A stretch of DNA of 64,000 nucleotides. It comes from CAVQBP01 sp963710745 (lineage in GTDB: Bacteria > Bacteroidota > Ignavibacteria > Ignavibacteriales > Ignavibacteriaceae). This document shows positions 27,872 to 36,614 of this stretch, one piece after another. Position 1 is the first letter of the stretch. Each line of letters begins with the position of its first letter. The stretch spans positions 372,001 to 436,000 of the forward strand of contig CAVQBP010000024.1 in the NCBI GenBank assembly GCA_963710745.1, given 5' to 3'. The notes under the pieces are model-generated. The model saw only the letters and a list, made by a program, of their open reading frames with translations. It ran no database searches and had not been told where the DNA came from. The position numbers were made by a program, and so were the translations under genes.

Positions 27872-29056
27872 TTATGCTGATGCAGATAGCTGACCTTTGG
27901 TGACAGAATCTTGGATGGGTAATTCTTTTGCCCGGCTTATTACGGCAGCAACATAAATTGCCAGGGGGCGATACAATAAATGCGACCATTTTCCAAACGG
28001 TACTTCAACAACAAGCATTGGTACAACAATTACAAGGTGAATCATATATGTATAGTATGTCAGCATGGGTATATCTGCCACTCTGAAAATATGAAGTAAA
28101 ATCCCGCTTAGTGCCGAAAGAAAAAGCAATATTGGAAAGATCCAATCTGAGAAGTGGCTGAACCGGTGCATCTCCGTACCTTTTTTTATACGATCAATTA
28201 TAATCCATAACGTTGAGCCCAGCAAAACCACTGTAGAATAATAGCCCAAAATACTTGTCCAATGCAGACTGCTTCCGTTTATTTGAAACCATGGCAGAAA
28301 AACAACTACCAATGTAAACATAATTGCATAACCCGTAACAAGGAAAAAATGACGAATCCAGTTTTTGCCGGAATCCTTATCGTCGCAATCTTTCCACCTT
28401 TTCTGTGTAATTCCCTGAATTATAAAGTATGGCAGCTGAGAAAGATAAAAACTGAATGGAACTTTTTCATCCTTTGTCAAACCAAGGAACATTCGCGCTG
28501 CATTACTAAGCAGCAGTATTCCCAAAACTGCAGCCATTATTCTATCTCCCCAATCTACAATATCCACCGGAGCAAATTTATCCAGCATTACATTAGAAAG
28601 CGGAGCCTGACCGGAACTGTAAAGTAAACCAAATCCAAAATTACTCGGCAGCGTAAATAATAAGACTATAACAGCGGCAAAAAAAGCAAGTATTCCTGCT
28701 TCCCAGTAAACAGAACTGTACATTAAACGTGATAATCCTGTCCAATCGTAAAGAGAAGTAAGATACCTTCGCAGCGCCATCATTGTTTCACCAGGATTAC
28801 CTTTGCGGGGACACTTACTGGAACAATCACCGCAGTAAAAACACAGCCATGGTCCCGGATCTTTAAGCAATTTATCTTTCAAACCCCATTGAGCCCAGAG
28901 CATCTGTTTCCGCGGAAATCCATACTCCTCTGTTGAGAGCGCGCAAGTAGAAGAGCATGTAGCACATTGATAGCATTTCCTCAGATTCTCTCCACCGTTT
29001 TTCTTTATATAGTTTATAAACTGCGTATCGGGTTTAATTAAATTTCTATCGTTCAT
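27872..29056 (-). CDS. qmoC: QmoC, membrane subunit of the quinone-interacting oxidoreductase
   Basis: The 394-residue protein joins an HdrC-like domain to a cytochrome b-like membrane domain, the QmoC layout. Two [4Fe-4S] sites are visible: Cys28, 31, 34, 38 and Cys72, 75, 78, 82. About six hydrophobic segments follow from residue 105, with histidines that could bind haem. QmoC takes electrons from menaquinol for QmoAB, which feeds APS reductase. In this window it lies about 5.5 kb downstream of qmoB, separated by sat, aprBA and two accessory genes, which is not the usual qmoABC order. It is the last gene of the island. Confidence 0.88.
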   Translation of the reverse strand: MNDRNLIKPDTQFINYIKKNGGENLRKCYQCATCSSTCALSTEEYGFPRKQMLWAQWGLKDKLLKDPGPWLCFYCGDCSSKCPRKGNPGETMMALRRYLTSLYDWTGLSRLMYSSVYWEAGILAFFAAVIVLLFTLPSNFGFGLLYSSGQAPLSNVMLDKFAPVDIVDWGDRIMAAVLGILLLSNAARMFLGLTKDEKVPFSFYLSQLPYFIIQGITQKRWKDCDDKDSGKNWIRHFFLVTGYAIMFTLVVVFLPWFQINGSSLHWTSILGYYSTVVLLGSTLWIIIDRIKKGTEMHRFSHFSDWIFPILLFLSALSGILLHIFRVADIPMLTYYTYMIHLVIVVPMLVVEVPFGKWSHLLYRPLAIYVAAVISRAKELPIQDSVTKGQLSASA

Positions 29057-29071
29057 AATAGTAACAGGGAT

Positions 29072-29866
29072 CTAATTTGTTTTTTTTACTTTCATAGTTT
29101 TTTCACCATAAAGGCAATATTTCAGCCATTCAAATCCAAGCAGGAGTAATTCTTCATCATCTTTTTTTATATTATCAATGATTTCCTCATCAACTTCGAA
29201 TCTCTTCAAAAATGTACTTTCAAAAACAAACTCTCTGAACTTGTCAACATTGTAGCATACTGTATAGAACATCTCAAGTTTAGCCGGCTCCAGCTTTTTC
29301 CCTTCTTTAAAATAATCATGAAGCGAAACTTCCTTGAAGCGTTCTCCCATTTCAGTATATTCTTCAACTTGTTGCTCTATAATCCAATCATTGACAGTTT
29401 GGTTTTTTTCCTCATAATATCCCCGGCAAACCGGTTCTTCCAGTATAAAATAGAATTCTTCGTCTCCATTATTTCCCGTTTCTTTCGGTGATGCTATTCC
29501 TAATGGATACATCCTGCATGGCCAGGGTCTGTCATCATATACGGTACATCCTTCACTGCTGTTAACAAAGGGACAGGTCTTTTCTTCATCATCATTCAAC
29601 TTCAGCATCACTACCGGGAAATTTTGATTTTCATCAATAGGAAGAAATGTATACTTGTCTAAAAATTCCTGTGATGAAATTTTAAGTCTATTCTTTAACC
29701 GTATAACATCATAAGGGGTTAAAAAAATATTTACATCCGTACAGCATTTATTAAAACAGCTGATATTTTTATGGCAGCTAAATTGAAATTTGCTGTTTTT
29801 ATTAAGCCTTGGATATTCTTTTAATATAGTTTCTTTCAGTTTTTCTATCGCTTCCATATTTTTCAC
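29072..29866 (-). CDS. YkgJ-type cysteine-cluster protein
   Basis: The 264-residue protein has the YkgJ/UPF0153 metal-binding pattern. FQFSCHKNISCFNKCCTD lies near residue 28, then CPFVNSSEGCTVYDDRPWPCRMYPLG near residue 95, with a further cysteine in PVCRGYYEE. The family binds zinc or an iron-sulfur cluster and its role is not known. The C-terminal 100 residues are helical. It lies 15 bases upstream of qmoC and follows an 87-residue zinc-ribbon gene, so it is in the same transcription unit. A function in assembling or tuning the Apr-Qmo electron path is inference. Confidence 0.8.
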   Translation of the reverse strand: MKNMEAIEKLKETILKEYPRLNKNSKFQFSCHKNISCFNKCCTDVNIFLTPYDVIRLKNRLKISSQEFLDKYTFLPIDENQNFPVVMLKLNDDEEKTCPFVNSSEGCTVYDDRPWPCRMYPLGIASPKETGNNGDEEFYFILEEPVCRGYYEEKNQTVNDWIIEQQVEEYTEMGERFKEVSLHDYFKEGKKLEPAKLEMFYTVCYNVDKFREFVFESTFLKRFEVDEEIIDNIKKDDEELLLLGFEWLKYCLYGEKTMKVKKTN

Positions 29867-29902
29867 CTTTTAATTCGAATTTCCCACAAATAAGTTCGCA
29901 GT

Positions 29903-30166
29903 TCATTCTATTATAAAATTTTTTAAAGCATCTTTGGACCAGACAGGCAGGGGTCCTGATTCTCCATTGGCAGGGTTCAATCTATAACGGTAGGAAATGT
30001 TCTGGTTGAATTTATTTTTCATCCAATCCCAGCCTCTTACGTAGTAGGAACATTCGTCATTGAAACAAACATACTGATGATCAACATCCCAGGAACTTTC
30101 CGGAGGACATAACCATTTTTTAAGCTGTTGATTACAATGCGGGCAAGTATAAGTTTTTTCTTCCAT
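29903..30166 (-). CDS. Small zinc-ribbon protein of the apr-qmo region
   Basis: The 87-residue protein begins TYTCPHCNQQLKKWLCPPES and continues YVCFNDECSYYVRGWDWM, giving a C-X2-C plus C-X4-C set that should bind zinc. The C-terminal half has SYRYRLNPANGESGPLPVWS. I do not know a named family for it. Its position directly after aprA on the same strand suggests a conserved accessory role. Confidence 0.65.
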   Translation of the reverse strand: MEEKTYTCPHCNQQLKKWLCPPESSWDVDHQYVCFNDECSYYVRGWDWMKNKFNQNISYRYRLNPANGESGPLPVWSKDALKNFIIE

Positions 30167-30253
30167 GTTAAACTCTCATTAATTGAACATTGATTCCTAA
30201 TTCACAGTAATTTAATGTTCAATATCTACCTTTCAACTGTCAATTTCAAATGG

Positions 30254-30282
30254 AAGGGAATCCCTTTTATCGGGATTCCCTT
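30254..30282 (-). other. Perfect 11-base hairpin downstream of aprA
   Basis: AAGGGAATCCC (30254-30264) pairs exactly with GGGATTCCCTT (30272-30282) across a 7-base loop; TTCAAA and TTTGAA on either side extend the stem. It lies 38 bases after the aprA stop. No T run follows on the minus strand, so it more likely protects or processes the aprBA message than ends it. Confidence 0.7.
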
Positions 30283-30320
30283 TTGAAATATACCTTCTCC
30301 TCTATAAAACCTGATGTTAA

Positions 30321-32195
30321 CTAATTAACTATTGAAACAATCGGTTTGGAGAATACATCCCATTTATCAGTCTTCGGATCCCACTTCATATTGACAAACA
30401 CTTTCCAGTCTTTTTCATCCATGGAAGGTTTATCTGCACGATAGTAGTATCCGGGCCATCGGGTTTCTTCTCTATATAAGATTGCTCTTACATGAGCTTC
30501 AGCCTGCCACATTCTGTGAACGTTTTCCCAGCATCTCATTAATTCATGAAGATCTGATGCTGCCAGTTTATCGGAATCTTCTTTCAGATATTCAAGAAGA
30601 TCAAGTCCCTTTTCCAAGAGACCTTTGCTGGTTTTAAATTGTGAGGATACACCGCCGGCATATTCATCCATTATCTTCTGAAGTCTGAACATGAACATCT
30701 TTGGTTTAATATAATTAGGATTAACTTCAGGATCACTCGATCCGCCGCTGAATTGAGCAAAAGTATCGAGCGGTTTTAGTATCTCTGCTTTCAATGCATC
30801 GATTTCTTTTTGATTATAATTAGGTGGATTGGGATTATCAACAATATAATCGATAGCACCCTTTGCAGCAATACGGCCTTCTGCATGTGAACCGGATGAG
30901 AACTTATGGCTTGATGCACCAGAAGCATCGCCTGCACAGAAGATACCTTTAACAGTTGCCATATTGGGATATCCCCAAAAATATTCGTCCGGAGCGAGAT
31001 CTTTAGGTCCGCTTACCCACGCACCGGAAGCACCTGAGTGTGATCCGATAAAGTATGGTTCTGCTGCTGCAATTTCAGAAGGTTTCTCTTCGGGAGCAGT
31101 ATTTGTACCTGCCCAGAGGATTGCCTGGGAAATTGTCATATCGAGGAAATCTTCCCATGCTTCCGATTCTAATTCTTTCAGTTTTTTCTTAGCTGCTTTT
31201 TCATCACCAGCTTCGGATGCAATCTTTTTAATTGCCTCATCAGTCTTCATGTAAATTGGACCTTTTCCGTCCATTACATCGAGCATCATAAGCCAGTTAC
31301 GCAAGTTTGCAGGAACAGGTTTTACTTTTCCGTAAGGAACCCAGTTTTCAAGTTCCGGCTTTCTTTCTTCCATATAATTTCCACCTTCACCATTGGTAGC
31401 TCTTGATTTAAATAACAAGAACCAGGCACCAACAGGACCGTAAGCATCTTTAAACCTAACAGGAATAAAACGGACTTCCTGGCAGGTCATTTCAGCACCG
31501 GCTTTAAGTGTAAAGTATGCACTTGAACCTGAATTCCATGGCGGATACCAGGCACGTCCTAACCCCTCACCTGATGAACGCGGTTTAAATACATGAACTG
31601 CACCGCCCATAGCAACCAGAACTGCTTTGGCTTTGAATACATAAAATTTTTCTTCGCGGATACTGAAGCCAACAGCACCAACACAAACGTCACCATCCAT
31701 TAAAGGACCTACTATAAAGACTCTCTCATAAATGTTTTCTGCACCGATTGCATTTTTTGCAGCTTCGGCAACTATAACTTTATAAGATTCCCCGTTAATC
31801 ATTAATTGCCATCTGCCTTCATGAACATAATTACCATCAGCATCTTTCCAGATTGGTAATCCCCATTTTTCAAACAGGTGAACAGTAGAATCAACATGAC
31901 GGGCAATATTGTATACTAAATCTTCGCGGGTTATACCCATTAAATCGCTTCTTACATATTTTACATAATCTTCAACAGTATTTTTTCCATCTTTAATACC
32001 AACATACTGGTTGATAGCTGAAAGTCCCATAGCAACGGCACCGCTTCTGTCAACAGAAGCTTTGTCTACCATAGTAACTTTCAGGTTCTTTTTCTTTGCC
32101 CAGTATGCAGCTTCAACAGCCGCACCGCAGGCAGCCATACCACCGCCGATAATCAATAGATCGGTATTTACTTCTTCAGTTGTGAAATTTGCCAT
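30321..32195 (-). CDS. aprA: APS reductase alpha subunit
   Basis: The 624-residue flavoprotein reduces adenylylsulfate to sulfite and AMP in the cytoplasm. The FAD-binding start is LLIIGGGMAACGAAVEAAYW with VDKASVDRSGAVAMGLSAIN. Substrate-channel segments include FIPVRFKDAYGPVGAWFLLF and EPYFIGSHSGASGAWV. GIFCAGDASGASSHKFSSGSHAEGR is the conserved late FAD motif. Length is normal for AprA. It follows aprB by 15 bases, the usual order. Direction (reduction or oxidation) is not decided by AprA alone. Confidence 0.95.
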   Translation of the reverse strand: MANFTTEEVNTDLLIIGGGMAACGAAVEAAYWAKKKNLKVTMVDKASVDRSGAVAMGLSAINQYVGIKDGKNTVEDYVKYVRSDLMGITREDLVYNIARHVDSTVHLFEKWGLPIWKDADGNYVHEGRWQLMINGESYKVIVAEAAKNAIGAENIYERVFIVGPLMDGDVCVGAVGFSIREEKFYVFKAKAVLVAMGGAVHVFKPRSSGEGLGRAWYPPWNSGSSAYFTLKAGAEMTCQEVRFIPVRFKDAYGPVGAWFLLFKSRATNGEGGNYMEERKPELENWVPYGKVKPVPANLRNWLMMLDVMDGKGPIYMKTDEAIKKIASEAGDEKAAKKKLKELESEAWEDFLDMTISQAILWAGTNTAPEEKPSEIAAAEPYFIGSHSGASGAWVSGPKDLAPDEYFWGYPNMATVKGIFCAGDASGASSHKFSSGSHAEGRIAAKGAIDYIVDNPNPPNYNQKEIDALKAEILKPLDTFAQFSGGSSDPEVNPNYIKPKMFMFRLQKIMDEYAGGVSSQFKTSKGLLEKGLDLLEYLKEDSDKLAASDLHELMRCWENVHRMWQAEAHVRAILYREETRWPGYYYRADKPSMDEKDWKVFVNMKWDPKTDKWDVFSKPIVSIVN

Positions 32196-32210
32196 AATTT
32201 TTTCTTCCTC

Positions 32211-32654
32211 CTAATTCTTAATTGTTACTACTTCGGGAAGACCTAAAGACTCGGGCTCGGTATAAAGAACAGGGCTCTTGAGGTCATCATCACTTGTATT
32301 CCACCCGCCGTCAGGCACTGCTTTACCCTCTTCAGTAGTACGAATTGGGAATTTGAATCGTTTTAATGTACCGTTGCGGAATTTAACTGTCCACATAATG
32401 GAATCAGTACTTCTCATCGGAGTAACAGTTGCTCCTAGAGGTACGAAATCGGCATAACCACGAACTTCAATTGCCTGGTTCGGACAAATCTTAACGCAAT
32501 TGTAACATTCCCAGCACATTTCCGGTTCACGGTTAAATGCTTTCATGCTGTCCTTGTTTAATACCATCAGATCATTAGGACAGATGTACTGGCATGCTGT
32601 TTTGTCCAGCGCTTTACATCCATCACATTTATCTGGAATTACATAACTTGGCAT
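32211..32654 (-). CDS. aprB: APS reductase beta subunit
   Basis: The 147-residue ferredoxin-like subunit passes electrons from QmoABC to AprA. CDGCKALDKTACQYICPNDL and CWECYNCVKICPNQAI carry the cysteines of two [4Fe-4S] clusters. The C-terminal extension that wraps AprA is present (TEEGKAVPDGGWN and LYTEPESLGLPE). It lies 66 bases downstream of sat and just before aprA. Confidence 0.95.
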   Translation of the reverse strand: MPSYVIPDKCDGCKALDKTACQYICPNDLMVLNKDSMKAFNREPEMCWECYNCVKICPNQAIEVRGYADFVPLGATVTPMRSTDSIMWTVKFRNGTLKRFKFPIRTTEEGKAVPDGGWNTSDDDLKSPVLYTEPESLGLPEVVTIKN

Positions 32655-32720
32655 TAGTTTTTCTCCTTTATAGTTAATTTAAACGAACAACTATATTTTT
32701 ATTGCTTCAAAATAATTCAA

Positions 32721-33962
32721 TTACTTTTTACCATCAGTTTTAACATCACCGGTAGCAAACTGATGCATTTTGATTTCAACTTTATCTTCAAGCTTTGCAT
32801 AATAATCTCTCAGTATTGCTAATACTTCAGGACGGCTGAATTCTGCAGGTACATCACCACCTTCCGAAAGAGCCTTTCTAAGAGCTGTACCGCTTAAGAA
32901 AAGTCTGTCTTCCTTTTTATGAGGACAGGTTTTCATTGATGCCATTCCGCCGCACTTGAAACACCAGAAAGTCCAGTCAATCGGAAGAGGTTTCAGCAAT
33001 AATGCTCCTTCCGGAATTTCATAAAAAATCTTCTGAGCATCAAACGGACCATAATAATTTCCGACTCCCGCATGATCACGTCCAACAATAAGATGAGTAC
33101 ATCCGAAATTCTGACGGAAAACACCATGCAGCAATGCTTCTCTTGGACCTGCATATCTCATATCAAGAGGATAACCGCCGCAAACAACAGAATCTTTTAT
33201 AAAATAATTTTCAACAAGAACATCTATACATTTTGCTCTAACTTCAGCCGGAATATCACCTGGTTTTAGTTTTCCAACCAGTTGATGGATATAGAGACCA
33301 TCTGTAACTTCAAGAGCAATCTTAGCAAGAAATTCATGCGAACGGTGCATTGGATTACGAAGCTGCAATGCAGATATTGTCCGCCATCCTTTTTCAGCAA
33401 ATATTTTCCTGCTTTCTTCAGGTCTCTGATAGAGTCCGCCGAATTCTTTAGGGAAGTAACTTTCTGAAAGAACTTTGACAGGTCCGGCAATATTCCATTC
33501 TAATTGCTGCATTACCATTTTAACACCGGGGTGTTCAGGATCGTTTGTAGTAAACACCTGCTTGCATTCAAAATCTTTATCAATCTGATATTTGTCCGTT
33601 ACTTTCATTGTGGCCATTATTTCATCAGTCTCATCACTGACTAATGTTATTTCATCATTAATCTTTAATGATTTAGCCGCTTCATCTGAAACTGATAGAG
33701 TAATTGGAATGGGCCAGAATAAACCGTTCGACATTTTCATATCGGCGCAAACACCTTTCCAATCATCATAAGACATAAAACCATCTAAAGGAGTGAAACC
33801 ACCTATCCCCAGCATAATCAGATCGCCGGTTTCACGACTGGTCAAACGGATTTTTTTCAACCCGTTAGCTTTTTTAAGCTCCTCTTCTTTTTCCTTACCG
33901 CAGAGCAAAAGAGCTTTTAGATCATCACTTCCATGCGGCTTAATCAAAATAGAATTAGACAT
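32721..33962 (-). CDS. sat: Sulfate adenylyltransferase (ATP sulfurylase)
   Basis: The 413-residue enzyme activates sulfate with ATP to form APS and pyrophosphate. The active-site motif QLRNPMHRSHEF is near residue 200 and VGRDHAGVGNYYGPFDAQ near 290. CFKCGGMASMKTCPHKKEDR, a zinc-binding segment of bacterial Sat, is near 330. There is no APS kinase domain. The gene has a 395-base upstream region with several inverted repeats, and leads the sat-aprBA section. No pyrophosphatase gene is in the island. Confidence 0.95.
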   Translation of the reverse strand: MSNSILIKPHGSDDLKALLLCGKEKEEELKKANGLKKIRLTSRETGDLIMLGIGGFTPLDGFMSYDDWKGVCADMKMSNGLFWPIPITLSVSDEAAKSLKINDEITLVSDETDEIMATMKVTDKYQIDKDFECKQVFTTNDPEHPGVKMVMQQLEWNIAGPVKVLSESYFPKEFGGLYQRPEESRKIFAEKGWRTISALQLRNPMHRSHEFLAKIALEVTDGLYIHQLVGKLKPGDIPAEVRAKCIDVLVENYFIKDSVVCGGYPLDMRYAGPREALLHGVFRQNFGCTHLIVGRDHAGVGNYYGPFDAQKIFYEIPEGALLLKPLPIDWTFWCFKCGGMASMKTCPHKKEDRLFLSGTALRKALSEGGDVPAEFSRPEVLAILRDYYAKLEDKVEIKMHQFATGDVKTDGKK

Positions 33963-34357
33963 ATAAATTTCCTTCCATTAAAAAATATTAGGTTTATCCT
34001 TTTTATTTGAAGATTTGATCCCGCTGTTAGCGGGATTAATAATGAAAATGCCCGTTCTAGATTTATACTGAAATGAGAATGATTTTCTCTGAACATCTGT
34101 ACGTTTTTCCCCACTTAGAACAGGCAATTTCATCTCCCTTTTAATTAAAATAAATTCACAAATAAAACCTTTTTTCCATTAAAAATGGAATAATTTCAAA
34201 TAAAAACTTATATCTATATGCATGTAAAATCAACGCGATTGTTTATTCTGTAATCAGGTTGTTGTTCGAATATTCTTAATCATGATCCTAATCTTAATCT
34301 TACTCTAATAATCGATTAGGATTATGATTGAGAGTAAGATCAAGATTCTTTCGTCAA
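33963..34357 (-). other. Structured spacer upstream of sat
   Basis: No gene is visible in these 395 bases. A perfect hairpin, ATCCCGC-TGTTA-GCGGGAT, is at 34018-34036. TGCCCGTTCTA (34049-34059) pairs with TAGAACAGGCA (34116-34126) with one mismatch, and encloses GAGAA-TGATT-TTCTC. Farther up, at about 34275-34350, GATCCTAATC and TTAATCTTACTCT recur inverted as GATTAGGAT and AGAGTAAGAT, in the order A-B-A'-B'. The section may be a folded leader for sat-aprBA, and may hold its own promoter. Confidence 0.5.
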
Positions 34358-36610
34358 CTACATCCCTTTATAAGGATTAAACCCTATTTCTGTAATTTCC
34401 TCAACAAACTCATTAAATATTTGAGGAATTTTTTCATATTCATCTATTGAGAGAGTCATAAGTTTTACTCTTTCCGGTTCAAGAACCAACTGTTTCAATT
34501 TTTCCTGAACATTTTCCATACGTTTATTTGCCAATTCACTTCCTTTTATATAATGACATTGGTAATCATCACCATATTTACATCCGATCAACAGGATCCC
34601 GTCAAAACCTCTTGAAAGTGCATCTGCAATCCAGACTGTATTTACCGAGCCCAAACACCTGACCGGAATAACTCTGACATTGGGGTCATACTGAAGCCTG
34701 TTTCTACCGGCAATATCTAACGAAGGATAAGCATCATTCTCACATAAGAAAGCGAGTATCCGCGGTTTTTCCTCAAACTCATCCGGTATTTCAATTGCCT
34801 TAATCATAGAAGAGATCATATTGATAGAATAATCTTTAAATGAAATGATTCTTTCGGGACAAGCGCCGAGACAAATGCCGCATCTTCTGCATCTTGCAAG
34901 GTTAGGTAATGGTGTACCTTTTGCATCTTCATCCAATGTCCCAAAAGGACATTCCTCAGTACATCTCTTGCACTGGGTACATCTTTGAAGGAAGAAATCC
35001 GGATAAGAATGATCCCCTGATCTTGGATGAACTGCTTTGCCTTCTTTTGCAGTTTGAATTACCTGGATAGCTTTTAAAGCCGCACCATAAGCGTCGTTTT
35101 TACTCGAGGATATATCCATTGGTGCTCTTACCGAACCTGCCGCATAAATACCAGTCCTCCGAGTCTCATAAGGGAAACAAATATAATGAGATTCAGGGAA
35201 TCCATATTTTAATGTAGGTAAATCAGTCCCTTGCCTGTAAGACAGATTTAATATTTTTGCACCAATTTCTGCTGAAGCAGCCGCTTTCTTTCCATCGAGT
35301 GTTTTGCTTTCCACTTTTGTTTCGGCAGCATCAGTTTCGATATTGCCAGCCAGAGTCGACGGCACCATCCCATTTGCTAAAACAACAACTTCAGATTCAA
35401 TCTGAATTTTATCGCCCAAAAGCGTATTATCAATATCAATAAGTAAAGAACCATTTCCATTTTTACTAACATTAACCACATCGCCTTTTGTGAAAAAGAC
35501 ATTATCTTCATTCTGAACTCTCTTATAAAACAATTCATGCTGAGCCGGTGTTCTCATATCTCTATATATAATATAGATCAATGCATTAGGATATTTTTCT
35601 CTTAAATATAATGCCTGCTTCAACGAAGTAGAACAACATTCAGATGAACAATAAGGCAGATGCTTTTCATCCCGCGAACCTGCACATTGTAAAAAAGCAA
35701 CACTTTTAACCGGTTTACCGTTAAAAATGTGCCCGCTTCCATTACTGTTTTCACTCTTCGGCTTAAAATATTCTTCTAACTGAATACTGGTAATAACATT
35801 TTCAAATTTACCATAGCCTAAATCACCGAGTTTATCAGGAGGGTATGGTTTTGAACCTGTAGCCTGGATAATTGCACCTGCAATTAAATTTTCACTTTGT
35901 GAATCATTTACCTTAAGAGATACATTAAAGCTGCCCGGTTCACCTGAAATTTTTTCAATTAAACAGGATTTTATTACTTTAATATTTTCATGAGATTCTA
36001 CTTCGGAAATCAATTCATCAATTTTAGTAAGCTCTGGTTCCTGGAATGGAGAATGAGTAGGAGCAACTTTATATAATTTACCAATCCATCCTCCAAGTTG
36101 ATTTTCTTTTTCTGTTAAAACAACCGGGAATCCCGCATTTGCAGCAGCTAAAGCAGAGGTCATTCCTGCAACTCCACTCCCAACAACCAAAACAGTTTCA
36201 TTAATATCTTTTTGAAAAGGCACAGGCGGTTCAGAGTTTCTTACTTTTGCAATCCCCATTCTTATATAATCTTCAGCAAGCATTTGTGTATCTTCATCAT
36301 TGGGATTGTGAGTCCAGGCAACATTCTCTCTCAAATTTACACGGTCAACCAAAACTTCCGGGTTGAATTTAAAAACATCTGATAAAAATCTTTGGGAACA
36401 TGCACCGATTACAACCCTGTTTAATTTTTCATTTTCAATGTCTTTTTTTATCATCTCAACACTTTCCTCACTGCACAACCATGAATTAACCTTACAAACC
36501 GGCACTTTATTATCTTTTGATGCTACCTGGATTAATTGATCGCAATTTATACTCTCACCTATACCGCATCCGGAACATATATAAGTTCCAACTTTTGTTT
36601 CGATTGCCAT
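34358..36610 (-). CDS. qmoB: QmoB, FAD/iron-sulfur subunit of the quinone-interacting oxidoreductase
   Basis: The 750-residue protein has the full QmoB layout. An HdrA-like N-terminal part has YICSGCGIGESINCDQ. An FAD domain begins VLVVGSGVAGMTSALAAANA near residue 145. A CAGSRDEKHLPYCSSECCS segment lies near 310. A two-cluster ferredoxin domain, CTQCKRCTEECPFGTLDED and CRRCGICLGACPERI, is near 570-600. An MvhD-like C-terminal domain has PVRCLGSVNTVWIADAL and GCKYGDDYQCHYIKG. It links menaquinol oxidation to AprBA. It starts four bases after qmoA. Confidence 0.93.
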   Translation of the reverse strand: MAIETKVGTYICSGCGIGESINCDQLIQVASKDNKVPVCKVNSWLCSEESVEMIKKDIENEKLNRVVIGACSQRFLSDVFKFNPEVLVDRVNLRENVAWTHNPNDEDTQMLAEDYIRMGIAKVRNSEPPVPFQKDINETVLVVGSGVAGMTSALAAANAGFPVVLTEKENQLGGWIGKLYKVAPTHSPFQEPELTKIDELISEVESHENIKVIKSCLIEKISGEPGSFNVSLKVNDSQSENLIAGAIIQATGSKPYPPDKLGDLGYGKFENVITSIQLEEYFKPKSENSNGSGHIFNGKPVKSVAFLQCAGSRDEKHLPYCSSECCSTSLKQALYLREKYPNALIYIIYRDMRTPAQHELFYKRVQNEDNVFFTKGDVVNVSKNGNGSLLIDIDNTLLGDKIQIESEVVVLANGMVPSTLAGNIETDAAETKVESKTLDGKKAAASAEIGAKILNLSYRQGTDLPTLKYGFPESHYICFPYETRRTGIYAAGSVRAPMDISSSKNDAYGAALKAIQVIQTAKEGKAVHPRSGDHSYPDFFLQRCTQCKRCTEECPFGTLDEDAKGTPLPNLARCRRCGICLGACPERIISFKDYSINMISSMIKAIEIPDEFEEKPRILAFLCENDAYPSLDIAGRNRLQYDPNVRVIPVRCLGSVNTVWIADALSRGFDGILLIGCKYGDDYQCHYIKGSELANKRMENVQEKLKQLVLEPERVKLMTLSIDEYEKIPQIFNEFVEEITEIGFNPYKGM

Positions 36611-36614
36611 AATA

